A stretch of DNA of 64,000 nt from Bacillus sp. 103mf (GCF_900116295.1 NZ_FPAF01000012.1:1-64000); one strand, 5' to 3'. Shown: positions 42,357-52,147, counted from the first letter of the stretch. Translations and numbers: made by a program. Notes: generated from the letters alone by a model not told the origin.

Positions 42357-42763
42357 AACTTGTGGTTTACTATGACAACTGAACAACAAAAAGATTTGCT
42401 CTACTCTTTAGTAAAAAAATTAAAATGAAACAGAAGCAAGTAGAGTATATGACTAAAAACCTCATCTACTGTTAATATAATGACCCAGTAAAGCGAGACA
42501 AGGATAAAACACCCCCACTGTCGTATGTAAATATAAACGACAAATTGGAGGTGTTTTTTCTATTCATTTAAATTTTTCTATAAGTCACTGTGGCATGTGC
42601 TGGTTTTCTTAAACCTTGAACTTAACTGTTTATATGTCGGTTTTTAACGTTTCATAATAAAACTTTTTATTTAGTTTATAATAATACGTTCTGAAAGTAC
42701 CATTTATATTGTAAAATGAAATTAAGATAAAAATGAATGGACAGGAGAGATCACGCTTCGATT
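42357..42763. other. intergenic region with terminator
   Basis: A 407-bp gap. AAAACACC (42506-42513) and GGTGTTTT (42550-42557), with an inner CTGTCGT/ACGAC stem, form a long hairpin terminator for the GT-C gene. The stretch before it (42373-42480) holds only very short frames, judged not coding. The rest is AT-rich upstream DNA of the next gene. Confidence 0.65.
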
Positions 42764-43798
42764 ATGCAAATGAAAAACCTGTTTCAAAGTAAAGGATTTC
42801 AGAGGTTAGTTGTATTAGGGTTACTTGTGCTTATCTTATATGGGATGAAAAGCATGTTTAATTTAATTTTGATTACATTTATTCTTACGTATTTGATGGA
42901 TAGATTTCAAAAATTTATTTCTCGCAAATTGGAACATTTTTTACCGATTAATAGAAAAATAATTATTGCATTTTTATATACAGCATTGATTAGTGGAATC
43001 GTTATTACATTATACAAATATGTACCAATTTTAATGGTACAAATTACGCAACTTGTGTATCAGTTCAATGTATTTGTACGAAATCCACCTGATAATGAGG
43101 TAATTAGATATCTAGTTTCTGCAATTGATCACGTGGAATTATCGAAGTACGTGAATCAAGGCGTTGATATTATTTATAATTCGCTAGCAAATGTTTGGAA
43201 AGTAAGTTTGCAAATTTTACTTTCACTTATTTTGAGCTTATTTTTCTTGTTAGAAAAGTCAAGAATTGTTATGTTTACAGCGAAGTTCAAAGAAAGTAAA
43301 TTAGCTGTTTTCTATAATGAAATTGAGTATTTTGGAAGAAAATTCGCTCGCTCATTCGGAAAAGTAATTGAGGCGCAATTTCTTATTGCCATTGTAAATT
43401 GTGTGTTATCGACTATTGCACTTTGGATTTTAGGTTTCCCGCAGTTGCTCGGGTTAGCCTTAATGATCTTCTTGCTGGGGCTTATTCCAGTCGCAGGTGT
43501 AATTATTTCGCTGTTTCCACTTTGTATAATTGCTTATAATACCGGTGGTATGGTGTATATTTTATACGTTTTAATTATTGTAGCAGTCATTCATGCGATT
43601 GAAAGTTATTTCTTAAATCCAAAGTTTATGTCAGAAAAAACAAATTTACCTATATTTTATACATTTATGATTTTAATTTTCTCTGAACATTTTTTAGGTG
43701 TATGGGGATTGATTATAGGGATTCCAATTTTTATGTTTTTACTAGATGTGTTAGAAGTAATAAGTGACGAGAAAGAAGAAACGGTAAATAATAAATAA
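42764..43798 (+). CDS. AI-2E family transporter-like membrane protein
   Basis: A 344-residue polytopic protein with paired hydrophobic helices at the start (LVVLGLLVLILYGMKSMFNLIL), a long central soluble part and a cluster of helices at the end, including PKFMSEKTNLPIFYTFMILIFSEHFLG, which matches the AI-2E/PerM family (DUF20). Members are proposed exporters; some act as Na+/H+ antiporters. I use ATG 42764 (CAGGAGAG 14 bases upstream); an ATG at 42737 is also in frame but lies before that site. Confidence 0.85.
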   Translation: MQMKNLFQSKGFQRLVVLGLLVLILYGMKSMFNLILITFILTYLMDRFQKFISRKLEHFLPINRKIIIAFLYTALISGIVITLYKYVPILMVQITQLVYQFNVFVRNPPDNEVIRYLVSAIDHVELSKYVNQGVDIIYNSLANVWKVSLQILLSLILSLFFLLEKSRIVMFTAKFKESKLAVFYNEIEYFGRKFARSFGKVIEAQFLIAIVNCVLSTIALWILGFPQLLGLALMIFLLGLIPVAGVIISLFPLCIIAYNTGGMVYILYVLIIVAVIHAIESYFLNPKFMSEKTNLPIFYTFMILIFSEHFLGVWGLIIGIPIFMFLLDVLEVISDEKEETVNNK

Positions 43799-43826
43799 AA
43801 AGCATCTATTTTGATGCTTTTTTATT
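43796..43826 (+). terminator. terminator after AI-2E family gene
   Basis: AAAAGCATC and GATGCTTTT, with a 6-base loop, followed by TTTTTAT. Confidence 0.88.
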
Positions 43827-44061
43827 TATTACGAATTAACGGGCAATAATAGCCCCACCTTAAAATTCAGCGAAAGCATTGTCCAGCTTCAGTGGCTTCG
43901 CTTCTTCCTACGAGGTCTACGTCAGTAGTTCCATCCCCCTCATATTCTGAACGAGCCTAAGAAGTTAGGTGGGAGATAAACTGCTGGCATGCGCCCGATT
44001 GGGTGTGCTAATAATCAGTGGGGGATGAAGAAAACCCCCACTGATTAAAGTTTCACTTTAT
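43825..44061 (-). repeat. long family A variant (A9)
   Basis: The copy runs from TTTATTACGAATTAACGGGC to ACTGATTAAAGTTTCACTTTAT, 237 bp with TTTAT ends. It keeps GGGCAATAAT and GCGCCCGATTGG of the family but carries about 80 extra bases in the middle (around 43880-43960). It occupies the upstream region of msrAB. Confidence 0.72.
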
Positions 44062-44112
44062 AATTTACATTTTCGTATGCCATACTGTAAGAAAAGATAA
44101 TGGGGTGAAGAA

Positions 44113-45072
44113 GTGGGTGTAAACAAAAAATATGAATTTGCAACATTTGCTGGAGGATGTTTTTGGTGCATGGTGTCGCCATTTGAGGAAATGGATGGCA
44201 TTATAAAGGTTGTATCTGGATATACAGGTGGGCATAAGGAAAATCCAACATACAAAGAAGTTTGTTCAGAGACAACTGGGCATTATGAAGCAGTACAAAT
44301 TACTTTTGATCCAGAGCGTATGCCGTATGAGCAATTGCTTCGCTTATATTGGCAGCAAATTGATCCAACTGATGCTGGAGGTCAATTTCATGATCGCGGA
44401 CAATCATATGAAACAGTCATTTTTTATCATAGCGAAGAGCAACGTAAAGACGCAGAGATGTCTAAACGTGAGTTAGAAGAAAGTGAACGCTTTTCGAAGC
44501 CAATTGTTACGAAAATTTTACCAGCTACAACATTTTATCTTGCGGAAGAATATCATCAGGGCTATCATGAGAAAAATCCATTTCGATACGCGTTATATCG
44601 CCAAGGTTCAGGGCGTGATGCGTTTATCAAAAAATATTGGTCAAAAGATAATACTCATTTAAAGGAAAAGCTTACTGACATGCAATTTTATGTTACACAA
44701 GAAAATGGAACAGAACCATCCTTTCAAAATAAATATTGGGACCATAAAGAGGATGGTATTTACGTTGATATCGTGTCAGGAGAGCCTTTATTTAGTTCGT
44801 TAGATAAATTTGATAGTGGTTGTGGGTGGCCTAGTTTTACGAAACCGATGTTATCAGCAAGTATAAAAGAAAAAATAGATGTAAGTCATAACATGACGAG
44901 AACGGAAGTACGCAGTAAAGAAGCAGATTCTCATTTGGGACACGTATTCCCAGATGGACCAGGACCAAATGGTTTGCGCTATTGTATTAACTCTGCTGCA
45001 TTACGCTTTATCCCTAAAGAGGATTTAGAGAAAGAAGGGTATGGAGATTTTCTCATCTTGTTTAGACGCTAA
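44113..45072 (+). CDS. msrAB: bifunctional peptide methionine sulfoxide reductase MsrA/MsrB
   Basis: Repairs oxidised methionine: MsrA reduces the S form and MsrB the R form. The 319-residue fusion has MsrA first (catalytic Cys16 in GGCFWC; HDRGQSY) and MsrB second (CGWPSF and catalytic Cys in [13 protein letters not shown]). The two CxxC zinc motifs of many MsrB proteins are not visible, so this is the zinc-free type. The start is GTG at 44113, with GGGGTGAAG upstream. Confidence 0.95.
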   Translation: MGVNKKYEFATFAGGCFWCMVSPFEEMDGIIKVVSGYTGGHKENPTYKEVCSETTGHYEAVQITFDPERMPYEQLLRLYWQQIDPTDAGGQFHDRGQSYETVIFYHSEEQRKDAEMSKRELEESERFSKPIVTKILPATTFYLAEEYHQGYHEKNPFRYALYRQGSGRDAFIKKYWSKDNTHLKEKLTDMQFYVTQENGTEPSFQNKYWDHKEDGIYVDIVSGEPLFSSLDKFDSGCGWPSFTKPMLSASIKEKIDVSHNMTRTEVRSKEADSHLGHVFPDGPGPNGLRYCINSAALRFIPKEDLEKEGYGDFLILFRR

Positions 45073-45078
45073 AAAATA

Positions 45079-45122
45079 TAACAGCCTATTCCGCTTATTT
45101 CATTTTTGGAACAGGCTGTTAT
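45079..45122 (+). terminator. msrAB terminator
   Basis: AACAGCCTATTCC and GGAACAGGCTGTT form a long stem with an AT-rich loop, followed by ATTATATT; the T-run is weak. Confidence 0.75.
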
Positions 45123-45225
45123 TATATTGGAACATATCCGGTACGATCAATGATTCGGAAATCTCTAGTATCTTTTCGGATGCAAATATTTGACATGTAA
45201 TGTAAAGAACAATGAATTCTACACA

Positions 45226-45427
45226 TTTATATATAGTAGCTTTTTCAACATATAGATCACTGCTATGCAGAATAAAACAGGACCTGCACTCGCTTTCTCT
45301 CTTTGCTTTTAACCCTTACATGTGGCAGGAAAAGGCCTTGGCCGCTTCTATGCACAGCCAGATGCTCCCGTCCCCCCTAAAAAGAAAGAGGTTTTTATGC
45401 CATTTTTTTCAACTTGTATTTATATGG
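45226..45427 (+). mobile_element. family B MITE-like element (B2)
   Basis: About 200 bp matching the other B copies (CACTCGCTTTCTC, ATGTGGCAGGAAAAGGCC, CCGCTTCTATGC, CCAGATGCTC, CCTAAAAAGAAAGAGG). Its right end overlaps the 3' end of the minus-strand membrane protein gene and supplies that gene's last codons and stop. Confidence 0.78.
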
Positions 45428-46852
45428 TTTTTTTCCCATATATCGATGAATTACATAGATTCCATAGCTTTGAATAATGAAGAAGCTTGGAATGATAAAA
45501 TATCGATACCTTGTCTGCACCTCTATTAAAAAATGAACAGTTATATATCCAATAATAAGTAAGAGAAATAATGTATAATGAAAGTTTTTCTGTTTTGTGA
45601 AAAGAAGAGATAATAATCCAATCACACCAAATAACATGGTTGCAATATACATATATTTTTCATATTCCATAGATGTATCAGATAAATCTTTTTTGTTTAA
45701 TTGATTTAAGCTCCAGTAACCAGCGGAGTCAAGATCCCCCCACATATAGGAAAATTTATCTCCAAAGAGTGTGAATAGCTTTTCTTTATCTGCAATTCGT
45801 TCTTTAATGAGTTTCATTTCTAATGCTTTTCGTTCTTCACCTATTTCTAGACGCAAGATTTGTTCAGCATCTGACACTGAATATGATCCTGTTGTTTCGT
45901 GGTTAAGCCCTATGACAAATTTCCAAAGAGGGTCACGATTAGATAATGGATACTTTGTAATTCCTGTAGCAATGAACATAGAGCTTACAATATAATGGAC
46001 AGCATAAAAGACAATAAGAATACCAATAAGTTTCTTTGTTGTAGTAAACATTGTTTGTTTATCTTTTCCAAGAAATCCATGAAGGAATAGATAAATGATA
46101 ACAGCTAATAAGACGAGACTACCTAGGGGGCGTATGATATCACCAAGCGCTAGTGTAATTCCTATAAAGATCCAAGTATATTTACTGTGTAATCCTTTTG
46201 TTACTAATAAATAGAATCCTAAATAAAATAAAAATGTTGCAAGGTGTTCGTTGGTTAAGACCGAACTCATCATAATGCTTGAAATAAAAAAAGCATATAA
46301 TAGTCCAGCTACACGACCAGTCCACTCATTGAAAATTTTACTTGTAATGCCATATACACATAGTGTAGTTCCCGTACAATAAAGGACATTTAACAACTTT
46401 AAAATGAATATATGGTTACCAAATAATTTGATGATAAAAGCTTGATACATTGCAAATCCTAGTTGATACACCCATGTTGTGTAGTATGGAGAACTTGAAA
46501 AACTATAGTCGCCGTGAGCAGCTTGTACAGCACTTTCATACATTAATGCGAAGTCAGATTCAATTGGTGTTGGGATTTTTAGAATCCAAATAAATCGAGC
46601 GGTAAACGCACAAAGTGTTAATAAAATAATAAATGTCGTTTTTGAAAAGTATGTATTACAAAGATAAGTCAGTAGTATAAGCAAAATCATGATGAGAATT
46701 ATAATGGGAGCACTAATAAGTGTTCGAACGAATAGAGTTTCTTTAACAGTTAAATAAGAATCCCAAATAGTAAAAGCAAAGATAAGTAAACACAAAATTA
46801 CGAGGCATTTTGCTAACAATGAATTGAAGCGATTCCATTGTATGGTTAACAT
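45395..46852 (-). CDS. GT-C-like membrane glycosyltransferase, paralogue 1
   Basis: A 485-residue polytopic protein with about 11 membrane helices. Near residue 120 an outside loop has PIESDFALMYESAVQAA, the expected position of the GT-C catalytic acid (Glu/Asp), and SVLTNEHLATFLFYLGFYLL follows. It is clearly related to the gene at 52948-54273 (shared motifs PIESD, MYE, NVLYC, TNEHLAT, QSYGIY). Its last about ten codons and stop come from a family B repeat. AAGGGGTG precedes the ATG. Substrate unknown. Confidence 0.8.
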   Translation of the reverse strand: MLTIQWNRFNSLLAKCLVILCLLIFAFTIWDSYLTVKETLFVRTLISAPIIILIMILLILLTYLCNTYFSKTTFIILLTLCAFTARFIWILKIPTPIESDFALMYESAVQAAHGDYSFSSSPYYTTWVYQLGFAMYQAFIIKLFGNHIFILKLLNVLYCTGTTLCVYGITSKIFNEWTGRVAGLLYAFFISSIMMSSVLTNEHLATFLFYLGFYLLVTKGLHSKYTWIFIGITLALGDIIRPLGSLVLLAVIIYLFLHGFLGKDKQTMFTTTKKLIGILIVFYAVHYIVSSMFIATGITKYPLSNRDPLWKFVIGLNHETTGSYSVSDAEQILRLEIGEERKALEMKLIKERIADKEKLFTLFGDKFSYMWGDLDSAGYWSLNQLNKKDLSDTSMEYEKYMYIATMLFGVIGLLSLLFTKQKNFHYTLFLLLIIGYITVHFLIEVQTRYRYFIIPSFFIIQSYGIYVIHRYMGKKPYKYKLKKMA

Positions 46853-46998
46853 GATTTGTTACACCCCTTGTTGTAATAGAATGATTTATACAGGAAGAAA
46901 GCATATTATGTATTCCGCTTAAAAGCTTGAAGTTTTATTTTATAAGAATACAATTTTTTTAATAAGGTAAAATGTTTTTTAGGTAGAAAAAATAATGA

Positions 46999-47035
46999 AA
47001 TATGCCTCTTGTCTTAGACAAGAGGCATATTTTTA
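46999..47035. terminator. terminator after the ABC-F gene
   Basis: ATATGCCTCTTGTC, a 4-base loop and ACAAGAGGCATAT make a perfect 13-bp stem with A/T flanks on both sides, so it can work in both directions. On the minus strand it ends the ABC-F transcript. Confidence 0.85.
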
Positions 47036-47080
47036 TCCCACTATTTGTGAGCAGTGAGGCCCCGATGGATTAGACTTTAT
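47032..47080 (-). repeat. minimal family A element (A10) at a stop codon
   Basis: A 49-bp piece from TTTATCCCACTATTTGTGAGC to GGATTAGACTTTAT. Its right TTTAT includes the reversed stop codon (TTA, 47077-47079) of the ABC-F gene. Confidence 0.6.
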
Positions 47081-48636
47081 TGCTGAGCTGCTTTCTCTGC
47101 CCATTCTTCTACGTTCCAAACTTTTGTAATCCAGCCTTCATAAAAGTCAGGTTCATGGCAAACAAGAATAATTGTACCTTTATATGCTTTCATAGCACGC
47201 TGTAATTCTTCTTTAGCTGTCACGTCAAGATGGTTTGTTGGCTCGTCAAATAATAGCCAGTTGCTTTCCGTTGCCATTAATTTACATAAACGAACTTTTG
47301 CTTGTTCACCACCACTTAATTGGCTCATTGGGCGAGAAATATGTTCATTTTTTAAGCCGCATTTCGCAAGCATTGCCCGTACTTGATGTTGGTCTAAATG
47401 CGGGAACGCATTCCATACATCATCGATTGGTGTAATATTTTCAGCCTTAACTTCTTGTTCAAAATAAGCAGGCTCTAAAAAATCACCAAGACTAATTTTC
47501 CCGTTTAGCGGTTTAATTTTTCCAAGAATCGTTTTGAGTAATGTTGATTTTCCGACCCCGTTACATCCAACAATGGCAATTTTTTCACCACGTTCAACAG
47601 TCATTGTTAATTTCGGTAAGAGAGGATACGTATAGCCGATTTCTACCTCTTCTCCTTCAAAGACAAAACGGCTGCTTGCACGGCATTCTTTAAAAGAAAA
47701 CTCCGGTTTCATAGCAGTTTCTGGACGATCAATACGTTCCATGCGATCGAGTTGTTTTTGGCGACTTTTTGCACGTCCAGTAGTTGAGTAACGTGCTTTA
47801 TTTCGCGAAATAAAATCCTCTTGTTGTTTAATGAACTCTTGTTGTTTTTGATACGCTTGTAAATGTTGATTTTTGTTGATTTCTGCTAGTTCTAAGAACT
47901 TTTCATATGTTGCTGTATAACGTGACATTTTTGAAAATTCAAGATGGAAAATAACATTAACACATTTGTTCATAAACTCTGTATCATGGGAAATTAAAAG
48001 GAACGCATGAGGATATTCCTTTAAATAGTTTGTTAACCATTGAATATGTTCAACGTCTAAATAGTTAGTTGGCTCATCGAGTAATAGTACTTCAGGTTGC
48101 TCAAGCAATAGCTTTGCAAGCAATACTTTCGTACGTTGTCCCCCACTTAACGCCGAAACATCACGATCTAAGCCAATTGCATCAATTCCAAGACCGCGTG
48201 CCGCTTCTTCAATTTTAATATCTAATAAATAGAAGCCGCCTGCTTCAAGTGCATCTTGCACTCCTGCCATTTTTTCAAGTAGTTCTTCTAATTCTTCTGG
48301 AGACGCTGTTGCCATGTTTTCAGCAATCGTATTTAATTCTTTTTCTTTTTCGAATAAAGGTAAGAACGCATCTGTTAATACATCACGAATAGTTCGACCA
48401 GGTGTTAAAATTGTGTGCTGATCTAAATATCCATAATGGGTGCCAGGTGTCCATTCTACACGCCCTTGATCATGGATCAGTTGCCCTGTAATAATATTCA
48501 TAAATGTTGATTTACCAACACCGTTTGCACCGACTAATCCAACATGTTCTCCTGCTAATAAACGCATTGATACATCTTTAAATAGTGTACGATCACCAAA
48601 AGTATGACCTAGATTTTCAACTGTTAATAAGCTCAT
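47077..48636 (-). CDS. ABC-F family ATPase (YfmM-like)
   Basis: A soluble 519-residue protein with two ABC domains and no membrane domain. First site GLVGANGVGKST, signature LSGGQRTKVLLAKLL, Walker B LLLDEPTNYLD; second site IAIVGCNGVGKST, LSGGEQAKVRLCKLM and LLFDEPTNHLD, with a charged linker (about 245-320). ABC-F proteins act on the ribosome's E site as translation factors or antibiotic-protection factors; this one looks like a housekeeping type. ATG 48636 has GGAGGA upstream. An in-frame extension to 48672 would run into a family B repeat. Confidence 0.93.
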   Translation of the reverse strand: MSLLTVENLGHTFGDRTLFKDVSMRLLAGEHVGLVGANGVGKSTFMNIITGQLIHDQGRVEWTPGTHYGYLDQHTILTPGRTIRDVLTDAFLPLFEKEKELNTIAENMATASPEELEELLEKMAGVQDALEAGGFYLLDIKIEEAARGLGIDAIGLDRDVSALSGGQRTKVLLAKLLLEQPEVLLLDEPTNYLDVEHIQWLTNYLKEYPHAFLLISHDTEFMNKCVNVIFHLEFSKMSRYTATYEKFLELAEINKNQHLQAYQKQQEFIKQQEDFISRNKARYSTTGRAKSRQKQLDRMERIDRPETAMKPEFSFKECRASSRFVFEGEEVEIGYTYPLLPKLTMTVERGEKIAIVGCNGVGKSTLLKTILGKIKPLNGKISLGDFLEPAYFEQEVKAENITPIDDVWNAFPHLDQHQVRAMLAKCGLKNEHISRPMSQLSGGEQAKVRLCKLMATESNWLLFDEPTNHLDVTAKEELQRAMKAYKGTIILVCHEPDFYEGWITKVWNVEEWAEKAAQQ

Positions 48637-48659
48637 AGTGTCCTCCGCTCTGTTTGAAA

Positions 48660-48850
48660 TATATAAATCCATTTTAATTTTTTAACATAAAAGTTACTAA
48701 TACGCAGCATAAAAAATGACCTGCATTCGCTTTCTCCCTTTGTTTTAACCCTTGCATATGGGAGGAAAAGACCCTAGCATGGCCAGATGCTCTCATCTAC
48801 CTAAAAAAAGAGGTTTTAGGTAAGTTTTTCAATTGCTATTTATAATAGTA
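48660..48850 (+). mobile_element. family B MITE-like element (B3)
   Basis: About 190 bp from ATATATAAATCCATTTTAAT to CAATTGCTATTTATAATAG, matching the other copies (CATTCGCTTTCTCC, CATATGGGAGG, GGCCAGATGCTCTC). It sits just before the ABC-F gene and probably holds part of its upstream region. Confidence 0.78.
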
Positions 48851-49183
48851 TCTTGAATCATGATACTAAATTCTTAAATATAATGCTATCTTTTATCTTT
48901 GAATTTTCACGTATTCCTTATGAAAAGGGCCTGTAACTTTATGGGATTTTTTCATTACAACAATGTAATGTTAGTGTAAGATAAATCGATAGTTGAGTCC
49001 TTGTATATATTATACACTTTAGTTAGTAAGGCGGTACAAACGCTGTAAAGATGAGTAAGTATAATGATAAAAATACAATAATGTGTGCTGTATACCAAGA
49101 TAATAAATAGTCGTTAGTTTACTCATTTTATAATTGTTTAGAGAGTATAAAAACCCCCCTTGTTTTTATGAAAAGACCCCTTG
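48851..49183. other. AT-rich intergenic DNA
   Basis: 333 bp between a family B copy and the terminator of the minus-strand glycosyltransferase. No repeat, RNA or convincing ORF was recognised; a frame of 63 codons at 49128-49319 covers a terminator and a repeat and is not credited. Confidence 0.4.
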
Positions 49184-49230
49184 TAAAAAAGAGCAACTGT
49201 TCCTGTATTGGAAAGTTGCTCTTTTTTTTA
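49184..49230. terminator. terminator downstream of the GT2 gene
   Basis: AAAGAGCAACT and AGTTGCTCTTT pair around a 15-base loop, with T-runs on both strands. Confidence 0.85.
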
Positions 49231-49300
49231 TCCCGCATTAACGGGCTTTCCATCAGTAGGAAATCATGAAAACACCAACTGATGGTTAATTTCATTTTAT
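49227..49300 (-). repeat. short family A element (A11) at a stop codon
   Basis: A 74-bp piece from TTTATCCCGCATTAACGGGC to GGTTAATTTCATTTTAT. Its right TTTAT contains the reversed stop codon of the GT2 gene (49297-49299). Confidence 0.68.
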
Positions 49301-50118
49301 TTAAAGTATCCTCTAACAATCCCTTTTAAGCGATTTGTATGGAATTTTCGTTTATCATTAGAGATGTTTTGCATTGCACGGAATAAAGCAGCGGCAATGG
49401 CACGTAAAAAGTAAGGAAATCCATAATGTAAGCGAATGACTCTTCCGAAACCGCCGGCATAGGAAATAGCTCTTTTTAGTGATTGCTCATTAATAATCTC
49501 TTCTTTTACTGGATGATATACGAAAAGATCTTTCTTAAATAAACCTGTATAGCCATTCTTCATACCGCGAAGTACAAAATCGGTTTCTTCACCGGCTCCG
49601 TAAATTGTCCCTGCTCCAACTCCTAAGTTTTCATCAAATGTGCCTACATCTTGTACGAACTGCTTCGTAAAGAAAAGGGCAAAGGAAGGGCCCATGAATC
49701 CGTATTTGTTATTTAAAATAATATCTGTTTTAGGAGCATGTATTAAAGAGCCTGTCCCTTCTACATTTGTTGTATTGGTAGAAATAAAATGAATATTGTT
49801 ATTTCGTTTAAACGTCTCCTGAATATTTTCTAACACGTTCGTTTCGTAAATACAGTCGTCATCTGGAAAAGCGATAACATCACCATCAGCTACTTTTAAA
49901 CCTGTGTTTCGTGCACGGGAGAGTCCTTTGATTGGCGTGTATATATAATTGATTGGGAATTTTTCTTTATAGTCAGTAAATAAATCAGCGATTGGTGTAT
50001 CGTTTTGGTCGACTACAATGAGTTCAAAGCCTTTATATGTTTGTTTTTCTAATGATTTTAGTAAATCTATAATATCATCACGTCTGCCGCAAGTCGCCAT
50101 GATTAAAGAGAATTTCAA
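49297..50118 (-). CDS. GT2 family glycosyltransferase
   Basis: A 273-residue GT-A enzyme with the start LIMATCGRRDDIIDLLKSLE, VVDQNDTP, a DXD-type motif FPDDDCIYE (about 92-96) and GAGEETDFVLR, typical of enzymes that build surface polysaccharides. The last about 60 residues are basic with a hydrophobic patch and may dock on the membrane. The start is TTG at 50118, with AAAGGAGC upstream. The neighbouring flippase, in the same direction, suggests one small glycan unit. Confidence 0.88.
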   Translation of the reverse strand: MKFSLIMATCGRRDDIIDLLKSLEKQTYKGFELIVVDQNDTPIADLFTDYKEKFPINYIYTPIKGLSRARNTGLKVADGDVIAFPDDDCIYETNVLENIQETFKRNNNIHFISTNTTNVEGTGSLIHAPKTDIILNNKYGFMGPSFALFFTKQFVQDVGTFDENLGVGAGTIYGAGEETDFVLRGMKNGYTGLFKKDLFVYHPVKEEIINEQSLKRAISYAGGFGRVIRLHYGFPYFLRAIAAALFRAMQNISNDKRKFHTNRLKGIVRGYFK

Positions 50119-50184
50119 TCGGAACAGCTCCTTTAAAGAAGTTTCATTCGCTTAAACATGCAAGATGGTGTTTTGTTACTTACA

Positions 50185-51639
50185 TCATTTTTTCTTCAGC
50201 TTTTCTTTAATTTTATCTAAAAACATAAACAATATCTCATCTTTTGTTATCAATAAAATCAAGGCATATACACATCCGCATGTGATGATTGTAATAATAA
50301 CAGAAAGGATTTTTCCTGTTATTGTTATATGGACGAGAAATGATAACGGTATAAATGTAAGTGAATAGAAGAGATATTTTAGTTTCGACATATCGAATAA
50401 TGTGTAATTTACTTTTAGTTTCTTTTTTACATATATATATTCCAGTGTAATTAACAAGCAGTATGCAATCGTAGTTGTGACAATTGCTGTTGTCGGTGTG
50501 AATACGTGAAAGACGATCAGCAAGATATTTAAAATAAGGTTTAGAAAACCACCAATGAATAAAAAACGTACTAAAATGTTTTCTTTCTTTTTTACGTAAA
50601 TAATTTGATTCGATAAAATGGATTCGATACCTATTGCAATCATGTATAATGCAAAAGCAACTAATGTGCCACCAGCGTTAGCAAATTTATTTCCCCCGTA
50701 AATAACAACAGCCCCATGAGCGATAAGCATTAAGCCAATAGCTGCTGGAAATAATGTAATAAAGTACACTTTTGAGATTTTATTTAATAATGTTTCATAC
50801 TCTTTTTCATCTGCATTTCCTGATAAATAAGAGAGCCGCGGAATGGTAACTTGAATTACACTTAACATAAGTGTATTAATAATTGTCATAATTTGAAAAG
50901 CCATGACATAGTAAGAAAGTTCGGATTTACCAGCATACTCCCCTAATAATAGTCGGTCTAATTGTGTATATAGAATAGTTGCATTTGAAAAGATAACAAC
51001 TAAAAATAATGGTTTTAAATGCCGAACAATGGTTATGTTTGAAAAATCGAACTTAACTTGACGTTTTACATATACAAAACTGATAAAATGGTTTAAAAAT
51101 GTTGATAAAACTAATAAACTTGCAAATTGTTTGTAATCATTTGCACCATGAATAAAAATAAATAGAAGGACAACATAAATGAGACGAACAACAATTGTTT
51201 TTTTCGCAATGAAATCATAATTTTCATGTGCTTCATTGTACCATTCTACATAAAATAAACTTGAAATAAAGTTGAACCCGAAAATAAGAAGAACAGGAAA
51301 TTCCTCTTTATTTTCATATCCAATGTAACTAAAAAGTAAAAAGGCAATTAAAGCAAGGATACTAGTTGTAAAATTAATAAGATATAAATTTGTAAACAAT
51401 TGGGAAGTTTTTTTTCTATCCTTTTTAACTAAGCTAATTTCGCGTAAACCATATTGATACACACCAAATGTAGCAAACACAAAGAAAAAATTAAAAATTG
51501 TTTCGCTATTGTTAACTGTTCCCATTGAATGAGGCCCGAGCATTCGATATGCATAGGGGCCTACTAGAAGCGGAAGGATAATATTAAAGGTGTTGAGCAA
51601 TAATTTATAAAAAATATTTGATCCAATTGATTTTTGCAT
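50185..51639 (-). CDS. polysaccharide flippase (Wzx/MurJ-like, MOP superfamily)
   Basis: A 484-residue protein with about 14 membrane helices. The N terminus (IGSNIFYKLLLNTFNIILPLLVGPYAYRMLGP) and GVYQYGLREIS are typical of the RfbX/Wzx branch that flips undecaprenyl-linked oligosaccharides; the C terminus is Lys-rich (KIKEKLKKK). ATG 51639 is preceded by AAGGTGA. An upstream in-frame codon at 51654 lies within or before that site. Placed before the GT2 gene. Confidence 0.88.
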   Translation of the reverse strand: MQKSIGSNIFYKLLLNTFNIILPLLVGPYAYRMLGPHSMGTVNNSETIFNFFFVFATFGVYQYGLREISLVKKDRKKTSQLFTNLYLINFTTSILALIAFLLFSYIGYENKEEFPVLLIFGFNFISSLFYVEWYNEAHENYDFIAKKTIVVRLIYVVLLFIFIHGANDYKQFASLLVLSTFLNHFISFVYVKRQVKFDFSNITIVRHLKPLFLVVIFSNATILYTQLDRLLLGEYAGKSELSYYVMAFQIMTIINTLMLSVIQVTIPRLSYLSGNADEKEYETLLNKISKVYFITLFPAAIGLMLIAHGAVVIYGGNKFANAGGTLVAFALYMIAIGIESILSNQIIYVKKKENILVRFLFIGGFLNLILNILLIVFHVFTPTTAIVTTTIAYCLLITLEYIYVKKKLKVNYTLFDMSKLKYLFYSLTFIPLSFLVHITITGKILSVIITIITCGCVYALILLITKDEILFMFLDKIKEKLKKK

Positions 51640-51734
51640 AATTTCACCTTTCATCGATAGTTCTTGAAATAAAATGCTTTTGTGTTTTCTATTGAAAGGA
51701 ATTCAATATTAGAAGTCTAATTTGCGTTTTTAAT

Positions 51735-51903
51735 CCTATAACTTTGACCGTCATGATCTGCACTCGCTGTCTATCTTTGCTTTAAGCCTTGCATGTGGCA
51801 AGAAAAGACCCTGACCGCTTCTATGTGCGGCCAGATGCTCTCTTCCCTCCTAAAAAGAAAAGGGTTTTTGTATCAGTTTTGTAACTTGTATATATAGCAT
51901 AAG
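51735..51903 (+). mobile_element. family B MITE-like element (B4), left end degenerate
   Basis: About 165 bp with CACTCGCTGTCT, CATGTGGCAAGAAAAGACCCTGACCGC, GGCCAGATGCTCTC and the right end AACTTGTATATATAG. The left terminus is mostly lost. It lies upstream of the flippase gene. Confidence 0.72.
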
Positions 51904-52103
51904 ATTTTTTTATTGAGTGATATTCATGGAATGTTCCTCTGGCTAATAAGTTATATAAGTCAATTAATTTTAAGTAATTACGGATATAAGTTTACCGCAG
52001 ATAAACTTTGTAAAGCAACAGTGGATTCTTTTCTTAATTGCATTAAAAATGGCATACAATGTATGAAAATAGCAGATAAGAAAGCTTAGTATTTCTTCAT
52101 AAT
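51904..52103. other. AT-rich intergenic DNA
   Basis: 200 bp between the B4 repeat and the thioesterase terminator; nothing recognised. Confidence 0.4.
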
Positions 52104-52133
52104 ATAAAAAACTTGGCGAATACATTCGCCAAG
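52104..52133 (-). terminator. thioesterase gene terminator
   Basis: On the minus strand CTTGGCGAAT and ATTCGCCAAG are followed by TTTTTT; the stem is perfect. Confidence 0.9.
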
Positions 52134-52147
52134 AAGAGGTTGTGGAA

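Noticed and set aside
42373-42477. Two tiny frames (18 and 16 codons) after the GT-C gene
   Set aside because: No ribosome site, no recognised homology; could be remnants of a lost gene but nothing supports it.
48637-48672. N-terminal extension of the ABC-F protein by 12 residues
   Set aside because: The extension is read from a family B repeat and its start lies upstream of the ribosome site.
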